The position numbers were made by a program, and so were the translations under genes. Positions 1-12,605 of a stretch of DNA of 64,000 nt are shown here, one piece after another. The stretch's first letter is position 1. Each line of letters begins with the position of its first letter. Origin of the DNA: Lineus longissimus. Lineage: Eukaryota > Nemertea > Pilidiophora > Heteronemertea > Lineidae. The notes under the pieces are model-generated. The model saw only the letters and a list, made by a program, of their open reading frames with translations, made no database searches and was not told where the DNA came from. The DNA is taken from NCBI RefSeq assembly GCF_910592395.1, contig NC_088309.1, positions 14,202,599-14,266,598 on the forward strand, in the 5' to 3' direction.

Positions 1-182
1 CTAATTAGCAATTTTCTTCTCAAAATTATTTTATCTTTGAATAAAGTTTAGCAAGCTGCTTATATGTTTAAGTAGTTGTTTCGTATGATCTCTTTAAGTT
101 TTTGAGAACTCGCCCATTAAAAAAAGGTCCTAAAAATGCCAAAATTTTGCCCTGGGTGAACATATCTGTTGTCCCGAAAGGG
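1..182. mobile_element. Possible right end of a TTAA-inserting element (piggyBac-like), truncated by the window
   Basis: The sequence up to 182 ends in CCCGAAAGGG followed directly by TTAA (183-186). Read from the other strand it starts TTAA-CCCTTTCGGG, which resembles the TTAA-CCCTTT... termini of the two clearer piggyBac-type elements in this window (9041 and 24246). No matching left end is visible because the window starts inside it. No coding sequence is seen here. This is weak evidence based on one terminus only. Confidence 0.25.
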
Positions 183-220
183 TTAAAGTCCACAATTCAA
201 GCAAATTTAAGTCAACGTCT

Positions 221-515
221 TCAATTATATGATCATATCAATGAGAAAACAACATTTTATTCTGAAATATGGTGCTAGAATTTAGTTTTATCTAGTATTT
301 TGTATCACGAATATCCGTCGGCTGCCAAAGAAAAAGTTCTTCATGAATCTTCGGCTTGTGATATCATTTCAATTATATGATCATATCAACGAGAAAACAA
401 CATTTCATTCTGAAATATGGTGCTAGAATTTAGTTTATCTAGTATTTTGTATCACGAATATCCGTCGGCTGCCAAAGAAAAAGTTCTTCATGAATCTTCG
501 GCTCGTGACATGCTA
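221..515. repeat. Tandem duplication, two ~148-bp units
   Basis: A unit beginning TCAATTATATGATCATATCA at 221 recurs at 369 with only a few differences (for example AATGAG versus AACGAG). Both units run through the motif ATCCGTCGGCTGCC to TTCATGAATCTTCGGCT. The period is 148 bp. No coding potential was recognised. The unit contains the palindrome TATGATCATA. Confidence 0.85.
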
Positions 516-591
516 CTAGGGAGGCGAGTTCGGGAATGCTGCCATTTTATGTACATGTTGTACACTGTCGCAATCATATGAGCTCAAGAGA

Positions 592-851
592 ATGCCATAT
601 TATTGTGTTGTTGGGGAGTATAAGAATGTGACAAATAGAAAAGTCGGTATTTCTACACACCCATTTCCTAAAGATGGCACGGTACATAGGAAATGGGTAA
701 AGTTTGTAAAAAAGATTGAGGCTGAACTTAGTTGAGCCAGATGTACAAAATGTGTTGAGTTATTTGCAACCAGCACTTCACGGAATATTGTTTTGTGGAT
801 ATCCCATCATTCGAATGTGCACTGGAACCGAATAACCATACAAATAGGTTA
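592..851 (+). pseudogene. Broken THAP zinc-finger domain
   Basis: The frame from the ATG at 592 reads MPYYCVVGEYKN..., then a HPFPKD block and RKWVKFVKK, as in the N-terminal half of THAP (C2CH) DNA-binding domains. The reading frame stops at a TGA near 735. The C-terminal half resumes in another frame from about 764 as CNQHFTEYCFVDIPSFE, matching the family's C-x2-H-F block. The second zinc cysteine (C-x2-4-C) appears replaced by Glu, so the finger is damaged at several points. THAP domains head the transposases of the Kolobok-like elements at 20.1-26.5 kb and 47.1-48.5 kb, so this is probably a third, decayed transposase start. No intact terminal repeats were found around it. Confidence 0.65.
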
Positions 852-1574
852 GTTTGTTCGACGTTCAAAGTACTTCTGCAATTATCAACTCGTATCTTGT
901 ACCCCCCTCCTCAAGCCTTCGTCACCTTAACGACATTCACATGTAAATTTTCGGCTGAGCTACAACTGTAAGCTGTAAGGGTTCATCACACACTGATGGA
1001 AATTTGCCATAAGCATCACTGCATGTACTGGTCATACAGAAAGACTTTCGACATCTCATCACCTCTGGGCCAGGGCTTGTCAAAAGATAAAGACGTTTCT
1101 TCAACAGTGACGGCCGAAATACCATAAGCACTACGACCACACAGTTACCCATACTATGTTATGTAAGCTTGTCCTTTCTGCTTTTTTTTCTCTTGGTGGT
1201 TATCCATTTTAGTGTAAAATTTGCTCTTCGCCGTCTCAATCCATGATTATTTTCGAAAAGTGAAAGGTTAGCAATTGATTTTAAAATTTTACAGCATGTA
1301 CATGTATTGCTTGTAGTAATACTAATCCTGGTGGTGGAGTTTAATCCTGCTTAGCACTGCATAACTAGCATCTTTCCTGAATGTCCTATCCATTCTTCTT
1401 GTAGCATATGTTTCAAGCACCAATAAAATTTCTGTTTTATACCATGCATTTTAGCCTGTATTGTCAGAAGGCGCTCTTTGCTCGTGGTTTACATTACAGC
1501 ACGCTTGCAGAGCTCAGCACAGAATGCGTACTAACAACGAGCAAAGAGCTCCTTTAATTTTTAATTTTTCATAG
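852..1574. other. Gene-free stretch with a short inverted repeat
   Basis: No credible coding frame was found. An inverted pair, GCTCTTTGCTCGT (1473-1485) and ACGAGCAAAGAGC (1537-1549), could form a 13-bp stem with a ~51-nt loop. The rest is AT-rich. Confidence 0.5.
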
Positions 1575-2156
1575 GGCGAGACTTTTTTTATTAGTTGGTG
1601 CTCGGATTTTTGGAGGAATATATTTTTGAGGAGGACGCAAAACAAAAAACAAAAAAATGTTTTTTTCCAAAGATTTCATGGTCTCGAAAAAAATGATAGG
1701 ATTTCTCAAAGTCGGAGGGAATGATAAAAATAAAAAATTTTCCTAAAAAAGTAGTGCATTTTCACATATTGAACAGTCAGCAGCCAGACTCATAACAATA
1801 GACTGGTTCTCGTCATAATATCTACTGTGGATGCATTAGGAAAGGACAAGATTCAGTCTTGGTCTGGCAGAGCTGGTCTGGCATTCGCACTTTCGATTTG
1901 AATGATCAATCCGACGAAGCTAATTTTAATTCAATAATGTCGAATTTTGATTTTGAAAAAAATATTTTTGATCTTTTAAGTTACTGTCGGGCGTCGGAGC
2001 TCAAAATAAAATAAAAATTTTTTTTTTTTTGTAAAATCGGTAATGTTTGAATCGGCGAATCCGAGACTGGCTAGATATAAATTTTTATTTTTTTTCTTAT
2101 TTCGGACATCGGGAGGTTGGCGGATCCGAGCACCAACAAATAAAAAAAGTCTCGCC
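1575..2156. mobile_element. 582-bp MITE with TAG target duplication
   Basis: Terminal inverted repeats begin GGCGAGACTTTTTTTATTAG at 1575 and end with the complement, AAAAAAAGTCTCGCC, at 2156. Inside them lies a second matching block, GTTGGTGCTCGGAT / ATCCGAGCACCAAC. The element is flanked by TAG on both sides (1572-1574 and 2157-2159), a 3-bp duplication of the kind made by PIF/Harbinger-type transposases. The interior is AT-rich and non-coding. A related single terminus occurs near 28,826. Confidence 0.75.
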
Positions 2157-2212
2157 TAGAAATCTAAAAATGTCACAATCCAAGGACACTGCACATGGCT
2201 ATTCCACGGCAG

Positions 2213-2379
2213 CAATTCAAATTGCATATACATGTCATGGCCCGAATGAACTCTTCCAATCTTTTGTTAGAACGCTATTCGCGGGATGATAAGTAGTTGA
2301 TGTTGCCCCTGGAATAGATTTTCAACAAAAGACTGGAGGAGTTTATTCGGGCCCTGAACATGTATATGCAATTTGAATC
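2213..2379. repeat. Long imperfect hairpin (~80-bp arms)
   Basis: The left arm begins ATTCAAATTGCATATACATG at 2213. It is matched in inverse orientation by CATGTATATGCAATTTGAAT ending at 2379. Complementarity continues with mismatches through CCCGAATGAACTC / GAGTTTATTCGGG and on towards the centre near 2295. Because of this, both strands read a similar peptide (GPNELFQSFV and GPNKLLQSFV). That is a product of the inverted repeat and not evidence of genes. Confidence 0.75.
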
Positions 2380-2639
2380 GCCACACTGTATTCAGTGTTA
2401 GAAAGTCCCAAGCATTTGAAAAGCAGTGGGAACTGCATCTGCGCATGCGCGCGGGGAAATCCTCGTTGGAATTCCAGACGCCAAGATTTCGACGCAATAT
2501 CACTTTATCACCATCAGTAGTTCGACAAGACTTGGCGATCAACGGCCCAGTTCATCGGCAAGATTTGATGCCGGATCACTGGAGGCTTACAAATCAACGT
2601 CAAAGCTACGGACGGCAATGCACTGATAATGGATAAGAT

Positions 2640-3756
2640 TCGCCAAAATTCGACGCCGTGTCTTGTCAAAGCTTGAGGAGAGGGTGGGGGGGGGGGGGGG
2701 TAAAAGACACGAGTTGATAATTGCATTAGGCTTCACAATTTCAAATGTTGGCCTAAATAAAACCGTTTTTGCCTGCCTGTAAAAAAGTTTCGAAATCCGG
2801 ATAGGTCGATTCGTACCTAATTACTCAGAATTTGGTTTCGGTTTCAAGGGACAGCATGAGTTCTCTGGACTGGTTCTAGGCCACCTGAGTAACCTAGGCC
2901 CCACCACCACCATACATGATTCCTTCCTTGTTGCCTTTGGCTATGGCTAACTGCTGCTAGGGTATAATGATGGTCAGCATTGGTTGTTAAGCTCCTAGTC
3001 CTACCTATAGCCATAGGGTCCTCTTCCAATACTAAATGGCCCTACATACCTGCAGGCTGACCATCCCTCGACATTGCACATGATGTACACATTCCATTAA
3101 CATTGGTCATTGGTCATAATAGCCTTAAATATTTGGCACTGCATTTGGGCTTTGTTTCAAACAAGTTGTGTTTTTCATTTTCCATACCTCCCAGAAGAAA
3201 ACCTTATGTCGTCCCAACAGATATTTATCCTGGCCATGAGGTCCCTCTCCCTGCTCCTGCCGGAATAACTGAGTCTTTTAGGGAGCCTTCAGCTGCGCGT
3301 GTGCAGAATGTAGGGCGAGCAGCAGCATCGATAAGGGCATGAAAAACGAGTAGGTAAAAATAGTACCTTGTCGTTGTCATAGTCATGGTAAATTTGTAGA
3401 CAGACAATCAAGGTGGATCTGAATGAACAGTTGTTGGATTTATGTTCATATAATTTACTTTTTTATGCAGATTGTTGACGAAGTCATTGCCATCTCCAGC
3501 CAACAGCAACAGGGATCAGAAAATCTCAAATGTGACCATAATTGAAACGCCTCTCGCACGGTGCAATCTGAACAAAACAGCTTTATGCAACCTCTATTTT
3601 GACACGATCCCAGTCACAATTTGTTTATAGCTCCTCTGGCTGCCTGCTTATTAGGTCAATCTCGTTCCATGAAAAGCGTCTGTATTGGCTGGCAGATAGC
3701 AAAACAATGCATCAAAAAAACACAGGGGACAAGTGAATTGCATAGTAAGCAAATAT
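2640..3756. other. Gene-poor stretch with a poly-G run
   Basis: A G-run interrupted by one T lies at about 2681-2700. A frame between about 3188 and 3341 (+), starting after a CCTCCCAG splice-acceptor-like sequence and reading RRKPYVVPTDIYPGHEV..., has coding-like composition. It could be a 3'-terminal exon, but the product was not recognised and no partner exon was found. Nothing else could be supported. Confidence 0.3.
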
Positions 3757-4483
3757 AGTCCATGGGCCAAGTCTCAAAATTGGACCAACGGGTACCATCT
3801 CTGGTGGCAAAGTCTCATAGTGATTTTTTTATTCCTTGGTATCTCTAGTTTATGAATTCAAATGATAGCCCTGCCCAATGAGTAGCTTTTTGGTAGTTTT
3901 CAGCCGGTTTTCATGATAGGGTATGGTCAATTTCGGGGGCCCTGAATAATGGGGTAGGGGAAACAAAAGAAGCTGCCATTTGGTAACGGATGGACCAAAT
4001 CATTATTATTATACCTCAAAATGTTCAGCTAGGATGCCTCTAACAGATTCTAAGATGTGTTTTGATGTAATGCATGTAATTAGGTCAACAGAGGTCAAAA
4101 GGTCACGAATTTTGAGGGTTGCTCAAAATCTGTGACAGTCAAACACGTGACGAAAAAGTAATGCTGAGGGTCAATTATTCGAACATCTTACACTTGAAAT
4201 CTGTTTTTTAGTGTTTTCTAATGTTCTGAATATAATTTCAAAGGGGCTATAGGAAATTATTTTGATAGATTTGGAATCCACAACAACTGTACGGAATGCT
4301 TAAAATCTGAAATAATGAAATTTCAGAATATGGGGTAAGGGAAACATAACCGACTGTTAAATCGCAATGGATGGACCCAATTAATAGTTTAAGACCTCAA
4401 ATGTTAAGCATAGCTGCCTCTGATAAAACCGTAAGGTGTGTTCTAATATAATGCATGTAACTAGGTCAACTGAGGTCAAAAGG
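3757..4483 (+). repeat. Left arm of the long inverted repeat
   Basis: It matches the reverse complement of 10118-10836 with small indels; about 12 bp near 3771-3785 are lost or altered in the right arm. Two internal stretches are related to each other (GTAATGCATGTAATTAGGTCAACAG-like motifs near 4070 and 4450), so the arm itself contains an old tandem duplication. The match stops at about 4483, just after AAAAGGTCA. Confidence 0.8.
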
Positions 4484-4704
4484 TCATGAATTACGGGGGC
4501 TGCTTAAAACATTGGCCACATACGACAAAGGCAATGCTGTGTAGGCCCACTACACCGACATTTTATGTAATAAACGTTAAAACTTAGTGCCAAATATCCT
4601 ATCAAACCAAAAAGTAAAGTTCACTGAACTTTTCTTCTAAATAGGATCTAACGTCTTTAAAAGATGAGCCACTGGAAAAGATGCAAATGCCAAAGGTCCC
4701 TTCT

Positions 4705-5921
<1,217 letters not shown>

Positions 5922-8918
5922 TCAATCATCCTCGTCATCACTACATGATTCCATATCTACATCGGTCTCAACCACGACATCATCATCATCTCTCATATTT
6001 CCACATGTTTGCAATTTGCACATTAGTGTGCACTTTAGTCCTTTATCAAGACATATGCATTCCCCTTCCTGACAAATGCGTTTGCATCGGCAGGCCATCA
6101 GTTCAATGACAGCATCTGGAGCAGTCTTTCCCGCCATCCAGTCAATGGTGAGGTTTCCTTTCTCATCCCGTACCCATCCATACCCATCAGGGTCTGGAAC
6201 CACTAGTTTATTCTCAAGGCTTAGTTTCCAAACACGAGCTTGATAATTTGCGCGCTGGGCATGCTTGTTTAGGGTGTCCTCGCATGGAGGAAGCATACTT
6301 GATTCTACCTCTCCTCTCATTGCCATGAACAGATCATGCCACATTTTATTCACTAACACAGTCTTCGTGGTCGGAGCGGACATGACACACGTAAAGTGCT
6401 GTAATGTTCCCAATAAATCAGCTGACTGCTTCCACATGTTTCCAAGTTGTGCAAATGCTTGCAGGAACAACTCGCTAGATCGCATCTTGTCCAAAGGCCC
6501 TATCTTGCCGCGTCCAACAAATGCACTAACTGTATCGCATCCGGAAAAGCTGTGAAAGCTGATGAGTGCGTCACAAACATCATCTCCAAGAGACACCTGT
6601 AACTGAGAGACTTCAACGAACTGCGTTCTAGTCTTTGTTCCCTGCTTTTGGTACAAGGTGGCAGGAATATCCTTTGCAAATGAGAGAAGAAGCACGAAGA
6701 CGTCTGTGTCCTCAGACACTACTATAACACTTTTGTACCCGCTTTCTGCGGCATGTTTTGCATGCAAAATCATTCGTGTATCCGCCTCTTCTTGTGATGA
6801 CTCAAGTTCCTTGACCTCACTGCAACAGCTGCCAGTAACCTTGAAGCATTTAGTACCACAAGTGACAAGCAGTACCTTTTCTTTGATCAGTCCCCTCTTG
6901 CTAGTTGACTTCCAGTCAGAAACGAAAAACTCAACAAGTCGTGTCTTATTGTCCGCCTCTGAAAGAAAGTTCCTCCACTTCTTGATCTTGTGTCCAGGTA
7001 CAATGGTACTGAATTTGATACCAGTGCCTGAGCCACGTTTCTGCCGTTCCGCATCCTTGATAGATGTTTCTCTGTAGACATCGAAGACTACATCAATTCT
7101 CTGACTTGTACCTCCTTCCCTCAATACCCATTTCAGAAGAGAGTTGGAGACCTCCAAGAATGTATTGTTTTTGACATTCAGTTTCTGCACCAGGCTCATG
7201 CCATCGACAATGCATGCGGAATGACTTGGAAGATTTTCTGCAGGGGGTATGATGTCCCCGATACTGTTCATGAGTTTGGTCTTATCCGTTTTCCTTAGTA
7301 AACCACTTTCATTTGCTAGAGCCCAGGGTATCGGTCCCAGTGGATATGATAAGACGATCTCCATGTCCAACGCTCTTCCTTGTGCAATGATAATCATGCG
7401 AGCAAATAGATCCTGGTCAGCCCGAAGGATTATTTCTTTATCATTGCACTTCACTTTCTTCGTACATACATCAGTGAATGTTTTAAGTTTCTGTTTCTTA
7501 ACTGTTGCGAAAAAGTCTTTTGCATCTGGTTCTTCCTTTTCAAGGCACTCAGATCGGAAATCTGTGTAAGCCTTCTCCCCAATTGTGCGAGCGTTGAGGA
7601 GATCCTTGGTTACCTCATCTGGAGCGAGAGTGCCGTTTGAAATACTGACAAGGGATTCATCTTCCGACTTGAATGGGTTTATCATTGCCTCCTGGATCAT
7701 TTCCATCACGGCCTTGACATCTGATTCATCCTTTGTGATTCGTGTGCTATGCAGGTCCGGATGGTTCAAAGATGACGAACTCATTACTATCACGGCTCTC
7801 AGTTGGCGGAGGAACATGCTTCGGTACTCTGCGTTCAGGTAATAACGCCGAACTGCTCCAGTATTTAGGCTAAATCCACGAGTGCCCCCAGGTGTTTGGG
7901 TATCCTTATTGACCGTTTCTTCAATGGTCTGGTCGACTGGAATCTTTCCAAAAGGGTTGTCTGGCCCTAGTTGAACTGAGAACCCCCCACTCATGAAATG
8001 AGAAAACGTATCAGGGTGATTGATGTGCAGCCTTGACCTTTGTGCATAGTATAATCTCAAGTAACGTGCGTAGTTCAGCCTATCGTATGCAAAACATCAC
8101 GGAATCATCGCCTTGATCGAGGAAAGATGTAACAGCCAATCACCTTCTCTTGTTGCGCGTACCAATCCAAAGACAATCTCCACCATATCTATATATGACA
8201 TCCAAAATGCTGAAAGACTGCCATTGTCGCTCCTGAGGAAATCAAGATACTGTTGGAAAAGGTGAACTATGCGTAAGTAAGACGGATTGGACATCACATC
8301 ATGTAGGACGACTCCTGAAGCATTCTCCACCAGAGATTTTAGCACTGACAAGGCTTGATTCAGGGAGTCTGCTTCTCTTGTTCCCAGCCACTGAAGGAAT
8401 CCGTCCCATGCTATTCTCATCGTTGATTCGTACATTATCTTGTGCATTCGAGTAGCACGATTGTACTTCCTTCCATCCAAAACACCGCCTATTGAACCAT
8501 CAGCAACAATGCCCGATTCGACGCACAGATCTTTTAAGCCAGCATCTCCAAAGCGTTTGCCTAGAACTGCCAGCAATGTGCATAACGTATGGAAAACACC
8601 CATTCTGAATATGATACAACCAAATTTGTCTTGGTGTTTCCATGCAACTTCTAGTGCTTTTGCATACAGCGCTTGGTCGAAAACACTAACTATTTCTGAC
8701 AGTTCCAATGACTCCATGATTCTGAGGGTTTGGTTCAAGACTTCATTTACTGTAGACACCTGTGTAGCTGGTGTATTGACTGTTGGAAGATAAGCTACCG
8801 TGTCCTGTGTAACAGCAATGTTGTCCCGACATTGGATATTGAACCCTGTCCAACTGCAGACTGCTGGGGAGCATCCCTTTTTTACTGCTCCTGAGAGTAA
8901 CAACCAAATCCTTGGCTA
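5922..8918 (-). pseudogene. Large PIN/FEN-like nuclease-type protein of a multicopy family, broken by an in-frame TGA
   Basis: The frame runs from just after a TAG (about 8916-8918) to 8100, is stopped by TGA at 8097-8099, and resumes in the same frame to the end at 5922, about 995 codons in all. The upstream part has DLCVESGIVADGSIGGVLDG and DGRKYNRATR; the downstream part has GGFSVQLGPDNPFGKIPVDQ. The TGA stands where related proteins, as I recall them, have Trp, just before CFAYDR, so a single TGG to TGA change is likely. The C-terminal two thirds has acidic motifs in the order of PIN/XPG nucleases: CIVDGMSLV, VFDVYRET..ERQKR, EEADTRM, SEDTDVFVLL, SGCDTVSAF. A Cys-rich tail (CRCKRICQEGECICL) follows. 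The nuclease reading is inference. The true N-terminus is missing. The final stop codon lies against the inserted family-1 repeat, so the C-terminus may be altered as well. Confidence 0.75.
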
Positions 8919-9040
8919 TCAAGTCATCCAAATGATTGTTTTAAGCATATTTAATCTGTAAATAATCTGAAAATAATTCTCTGGCGATGTTTTTGATCGA
9001 GGGAACCATTGGCTTTTCTTTATCCTTTTGTTAATCAGTA

Positions 9041-10090
9041 TTAACCCTTTTACTGCCGAAGTCGCACTTCTGCGACAACCATTATTTTCCGTTTACTGCC
9101 GAAGTCGCATTTTTGCGACATTCTGTGTATCACTAAAAATCAATAGATAACACGAAGACTAGCGTAGTTTTTCAAGAAGTTCGTAGATGGCGTTGTAGTA
9201 CGATGATAGAGCTTGCAAATGGCGGCGCCCATGGTATATCGACCTGTACAACTTTTGGGAGAAAATTGAGTTTGAAGTTGGTGAAATGGCAAAAAGATTG
9301 TCACTGACGGAGGTTCTGGACGAACTAGATGTAGTGAATGATTCTGATTCAGGTGAGGAGTTCGTAGATAGTGATTCGGATCCAGAATACGATGTAAATA
9401 ATGACGATGCTGAAAGCGATAGTGACAGTGTGTATAGCGATGTACATGACGATGTAGGCACTACACAGGGTGTCCCAGAAGTGCCAAATGTCCAACCTAT
9501 GCCTAGGCCTGATTCTCCCATTGAGGACAATCCTGCTGATAGTGAAATGGATTCTGATGATGAGCAGGATGTTGTTCCTAATCCTGCTGCTCCTGCTGTA
9601 GCTGATGTTAGGGCTGGTGGTGATGGGCCTAGGGGTGAGATGCGAAAACTTGATATTTTGAAAATTTCCGCACATGGATACCTCCTCTACCATGGCATTA
9701 TTTCGCATTTTAGGCAGGACACAAACAAATTCAGGGTTCCCATTCAGGAAAAACAAAGAAAAGACATTATTACTATTGTTCAAACAGTTTTATTTGAAAA
9801 AAGAATTGAGTTTGAGTCAATTATAGTGTTTCTTTGAGATTTTTTGTCCGTCCTCATTATAAATTCAAGATGGCGGTATGCAAATTAGGTCAGAACTCCC
9901 AATTTTTTTACCCCAATTGAAAGAGGGGGTCATACTTAACAACTTTCATATACATTGTTTGGCTGTATCTCCAATGGTTTTCTCTCACTAGGCTGGTGAA
10001 ATATGCTGCCTTAATTACTGTAAAAACAATAGAATCTACCGGCAGTTGGGGTTCATGGAAATTAAAATTGGCCGGCAGTAAAAGGGTTAA
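9041..10090 (+). mobile_element. piggyBac-type element, internally deleted, TTAA-flanked (element 9045-10086)
   Basis: TTAA occurs at 9041-9044 and 10087-10090. The element begins CCCTTTTACTGCCG and ends CGGCAGTAAAAGGG, giving perfect 14-bp terminal inverted repeats. Just inside the left end, two tandem copies of ACTGCCGAAGTCGCA...TGCGACA can form GTCGCA/TGCGAC stems, resembling sub-terminal repeats of piggyBac elements. At 1,042 bp it is far shorter than an autonomous piggyBac (~2.5 kb) and carries only the acidic N-terminus of a transposase. It lies inside the 3.76-10.84 kb composite, so it arrived later. Confidence 0.9.
9286..9837 (+). pseudogene. Truncated piggyBac-type transposase, acidic N-terminal region
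   Basis: The 183-codon frame starts MAKRLSLTEVLDELD and is followed by a strongly acidic Ser/Asp-rich region (DSDSGEEFVDSDSDPEY and more), then a Pro/Asp-rich linker to about residue 118. That is typical of the disordered N-termini of PGBD-type transposases. The family's DDE catalytic core (roughly 400 further residues) is missing. After about residue 120 the frame enters unrelated sequence, presumably beyond an internal deletion joint. The ATG lies ~240 bp inside the left TIR, a reasonable leader length. It cannot encode an active transposase; an expressed product would be a short acidic protein. Confidence 0.7.
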
Positions 10091-10117
10091 CTTAATCAGG
10101 ATCCCAATTTTGTTGAC

Positions 10118-10836
10118 CTTTTTCACCTCAGTTGACCTTGTTACATGCTTTATATTAGAACACACCTTACGGTTTTATCAGAGGCAGCTATGCTTAACAT
10201 TTTGAGGTCTTAAACTATTAATTGGGTCCACCCATTGCAATTTAACAGTCGGTTATGTTTCCCTTACCCCATATTCTGAAATTTCAAAATTTCAGATTGT
10301 AAGCACTCCGTACAGTTGTTGTGGATTCCAAATCTATCAAAATAATTTCCTATAGCCCCTCTGAAATTATATTTAGAGCATTAGAAAACACTAAAAAAAC
10401 AGATTTCAAGTGTAAAATGTTTGAATAATTGACCCTCAGCATTACTTTTTCGTCAGGTGTTTGACTGTCACAGATTTTGAGCAACCCTCAAAATTCGTGA
10501 CCTTTTGACCTCTGTTGACCTAATTACATGCATTACATCAAAACACATCTTAGAATCTGTTAGAGGCATCCTAGCTGAACATTTTGAGGTATAATAATAA
10601 TGATTTGGTCCATCCGATACCAAATGGCAGCTTCTTTTGTTTCCCCTACCCCATTATTCAGGGCCCCCGAAATTGACCATACCCTATCATGAAAACCGGC
10701 TGAAAACTACCAAAAAGCTACTCATTGGGCAGGGCTATCATTTGAATTCATAAACTAGAGATACCAAGGAATAAAAAAATCACTATGAGACTTTGCCACC
10801 AGAGATGGTACCGACATTTGGTCTGGCCCATGGACT
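10118..10836 (-). repeat. Right arm of the long inverted repeat
   Basis: This is the reverse complement of 3757-4483. The outer edge TGGCCCATGGACT lies at 10824-10836, and the inner edge falls at about 10118. Between the inner edge and the TTAA at 10087-10090 lie only ~28 bp of composite interior, so the piggyBac-type element inserted almost at the arm's inner border. Confidence 0.8.
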
Positions 10837-12600
10837 GATACAATGAATGTGGTAAGCTGACGGACTCCAGACCAGCGGAGTCTCTTTGAATTCTCTGGTT
10901 TGTTACGGATTACTTTCATGGAAGGCTTGCATGATGTTTGGCAAGTCTGATGGCCTATTGTGTGTTTTGGCAAGTGATCTCGTCACGAGTGAATTTGGTT
11001 TCGTCAAGACCAGTGTAGCATTCATTCCCGGCGGCTGGCGTGGCTCGGTTCGGTTTCTAAGATGCTATATACCGCCGATTACAACACCACTTGCGAGATT
11101 TTATTTGCTCAAATACACTCATATTTCATCAAGATTATAATTTTTCCCGACTGCGGAAGATTGCGGGAAAATAATTGCGACTGAAATTGCAAAATGCGAC
11201 CACGTTTTCGAGATGCGGTTGCACAGTGAGCCTAGGTAAACTAGAGGCCTGGCAGCCTCAATAGCCACGCTTGCAGAATTTAATAACAAGGAATGAGATG
11301 AATGACAAGAGAATGTAACAAGTAGTATATGCATGTACCAGAATGTAGGTTTATGGTAGATAGGGAGATGTGGATAGACTAAATGGAATCAATAAGCCTA
11401 GACAAATGGGGCCAAATTTATGAAGGGCATTTGTCACATCTGCTCTTCAATACCTTCAGTGCCTTTGCTCCAACTGTGTTTAAGTAGGCCAGCGCAAAAC
11501 TGCTCTTTCAATACTTTTAGTTTGATACCATCAACATGACTGCCTTCCTCAAACGGTGTTTAAGTTGTTTAGCAAGTCATAAAAGTTGATCAGGGTAAAC
11601 CTACTCAATCTTAAAGTAGGGCAGAAGGTCATAAAAGTAGGTCAGTGCTAATCTTGCTCCTTGAGTTTAGATTAGTTCTTGTGACACTGCCCTATTCCCT
11701 CCCATAAGGCTACAATGCAGTCTTGATTGTGATACGAGGCATGATGCCGTGTCTTACATCACAAATTCTGATGAAAATGCAACTATTTTGCTGGAACTAC
11801 TTTTGGCCAGCTCCTGTACAAACCATAAGCTACGCTGCAAAGCCAGCGTTGCTAAAAAGATAGGACAAAGCAATGGTCTGTGTCGTATTCAAAGACAAAG
11901 AAGGGTGAACCAGTGGCAAGGAAAGTGAGAATTGTTTACTTTTTCCATGTCATAGATGAGAGTGCTTTCCGAGTTGCAAACAAACATTTTAGGATTCCTC
12001 ATTCAGCCAATCCTGAATTGGGCATACTCAGCTGGAACACTCTGGGAAAACTCTCATCTGTGATTTATTGGACCTCTGGTGCATTTTCAGGGCTTTTATT
12101 ATCATAATTTCACATTTGGAGGTCCATAAAACAGGGGGAGGGTCTTTTAAACACCCATGCTGGATAACACCGCAATTGGACTTCTGGTGCATTTTCAGGG
12201 CTTATGGCATCATAATTTCACATTTTGAAGCAATTCCAACATTTACTTTCATAGGGGCAATATTTCTCACTATCTTACCTCTCTTGTCACAAAGAACAAA
12301 CAGGAAATTGGGCGAGTTCACATTGCTGATTAAACCTGGTGTTAGGTGTTAGTGTAACAGATTTGTAGCAGATATGTTACACTAATTATAAATATGAACT
12401 GACTTGTGTTACATGTGTGTTTGTGTTGGTGTTAGTGCAACTGATTTGTTGAGAAATCTACACATATCTGTAGGCCTCACATCACCGCTTAATATAATGA
12501 ACATCATTCCCAAATTGAAATATTTGGAGAACATTTCAAAGACCGCCTATGAAAAGAAAATCGTATTATAGCAGTGTCAAGTTGGTCCAACGACTAACCA
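10837..12600. other. Gene-poor stretch with a 108-bp tandem duplication
   Basis: No gene is recognised. A unit beginning TGGACCTCTGGTGCATTTTC at about 12069 recurs as TGGACTTCTGGTGCATTTTC at about 12177, each followed by AGGGCTT and CATAATTTCACATTT (period ~108 bp). Between 11,400 and 11,700 there are loosely repeated phrases (AAAGTAGG, CATAAAAGT) with no further structure that I could define. Confidence 0.5.
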
Positions 12601-12605
12601 CTAAG

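Noticed and set aside
2047-2542. Similar peptides (GPNELFQSFV / GPNKLLQSFV) on opposite strands
   Set aside because: They come from the two arms of the hairpin at 2213-2379.
8097-8099. The TGA as a selenocysteine codon
   Set aside because: A Trp is expected at this position from related proteins as I recall them, no selenocysteine context is evident, and the gene lacks its N-terminus as well.
6265-8793. Several plus-strand frames of 85-139 codons
   Set aside because: They lie antisense to the PIN-like gene and show no domains; they are shadows of its codon usage.
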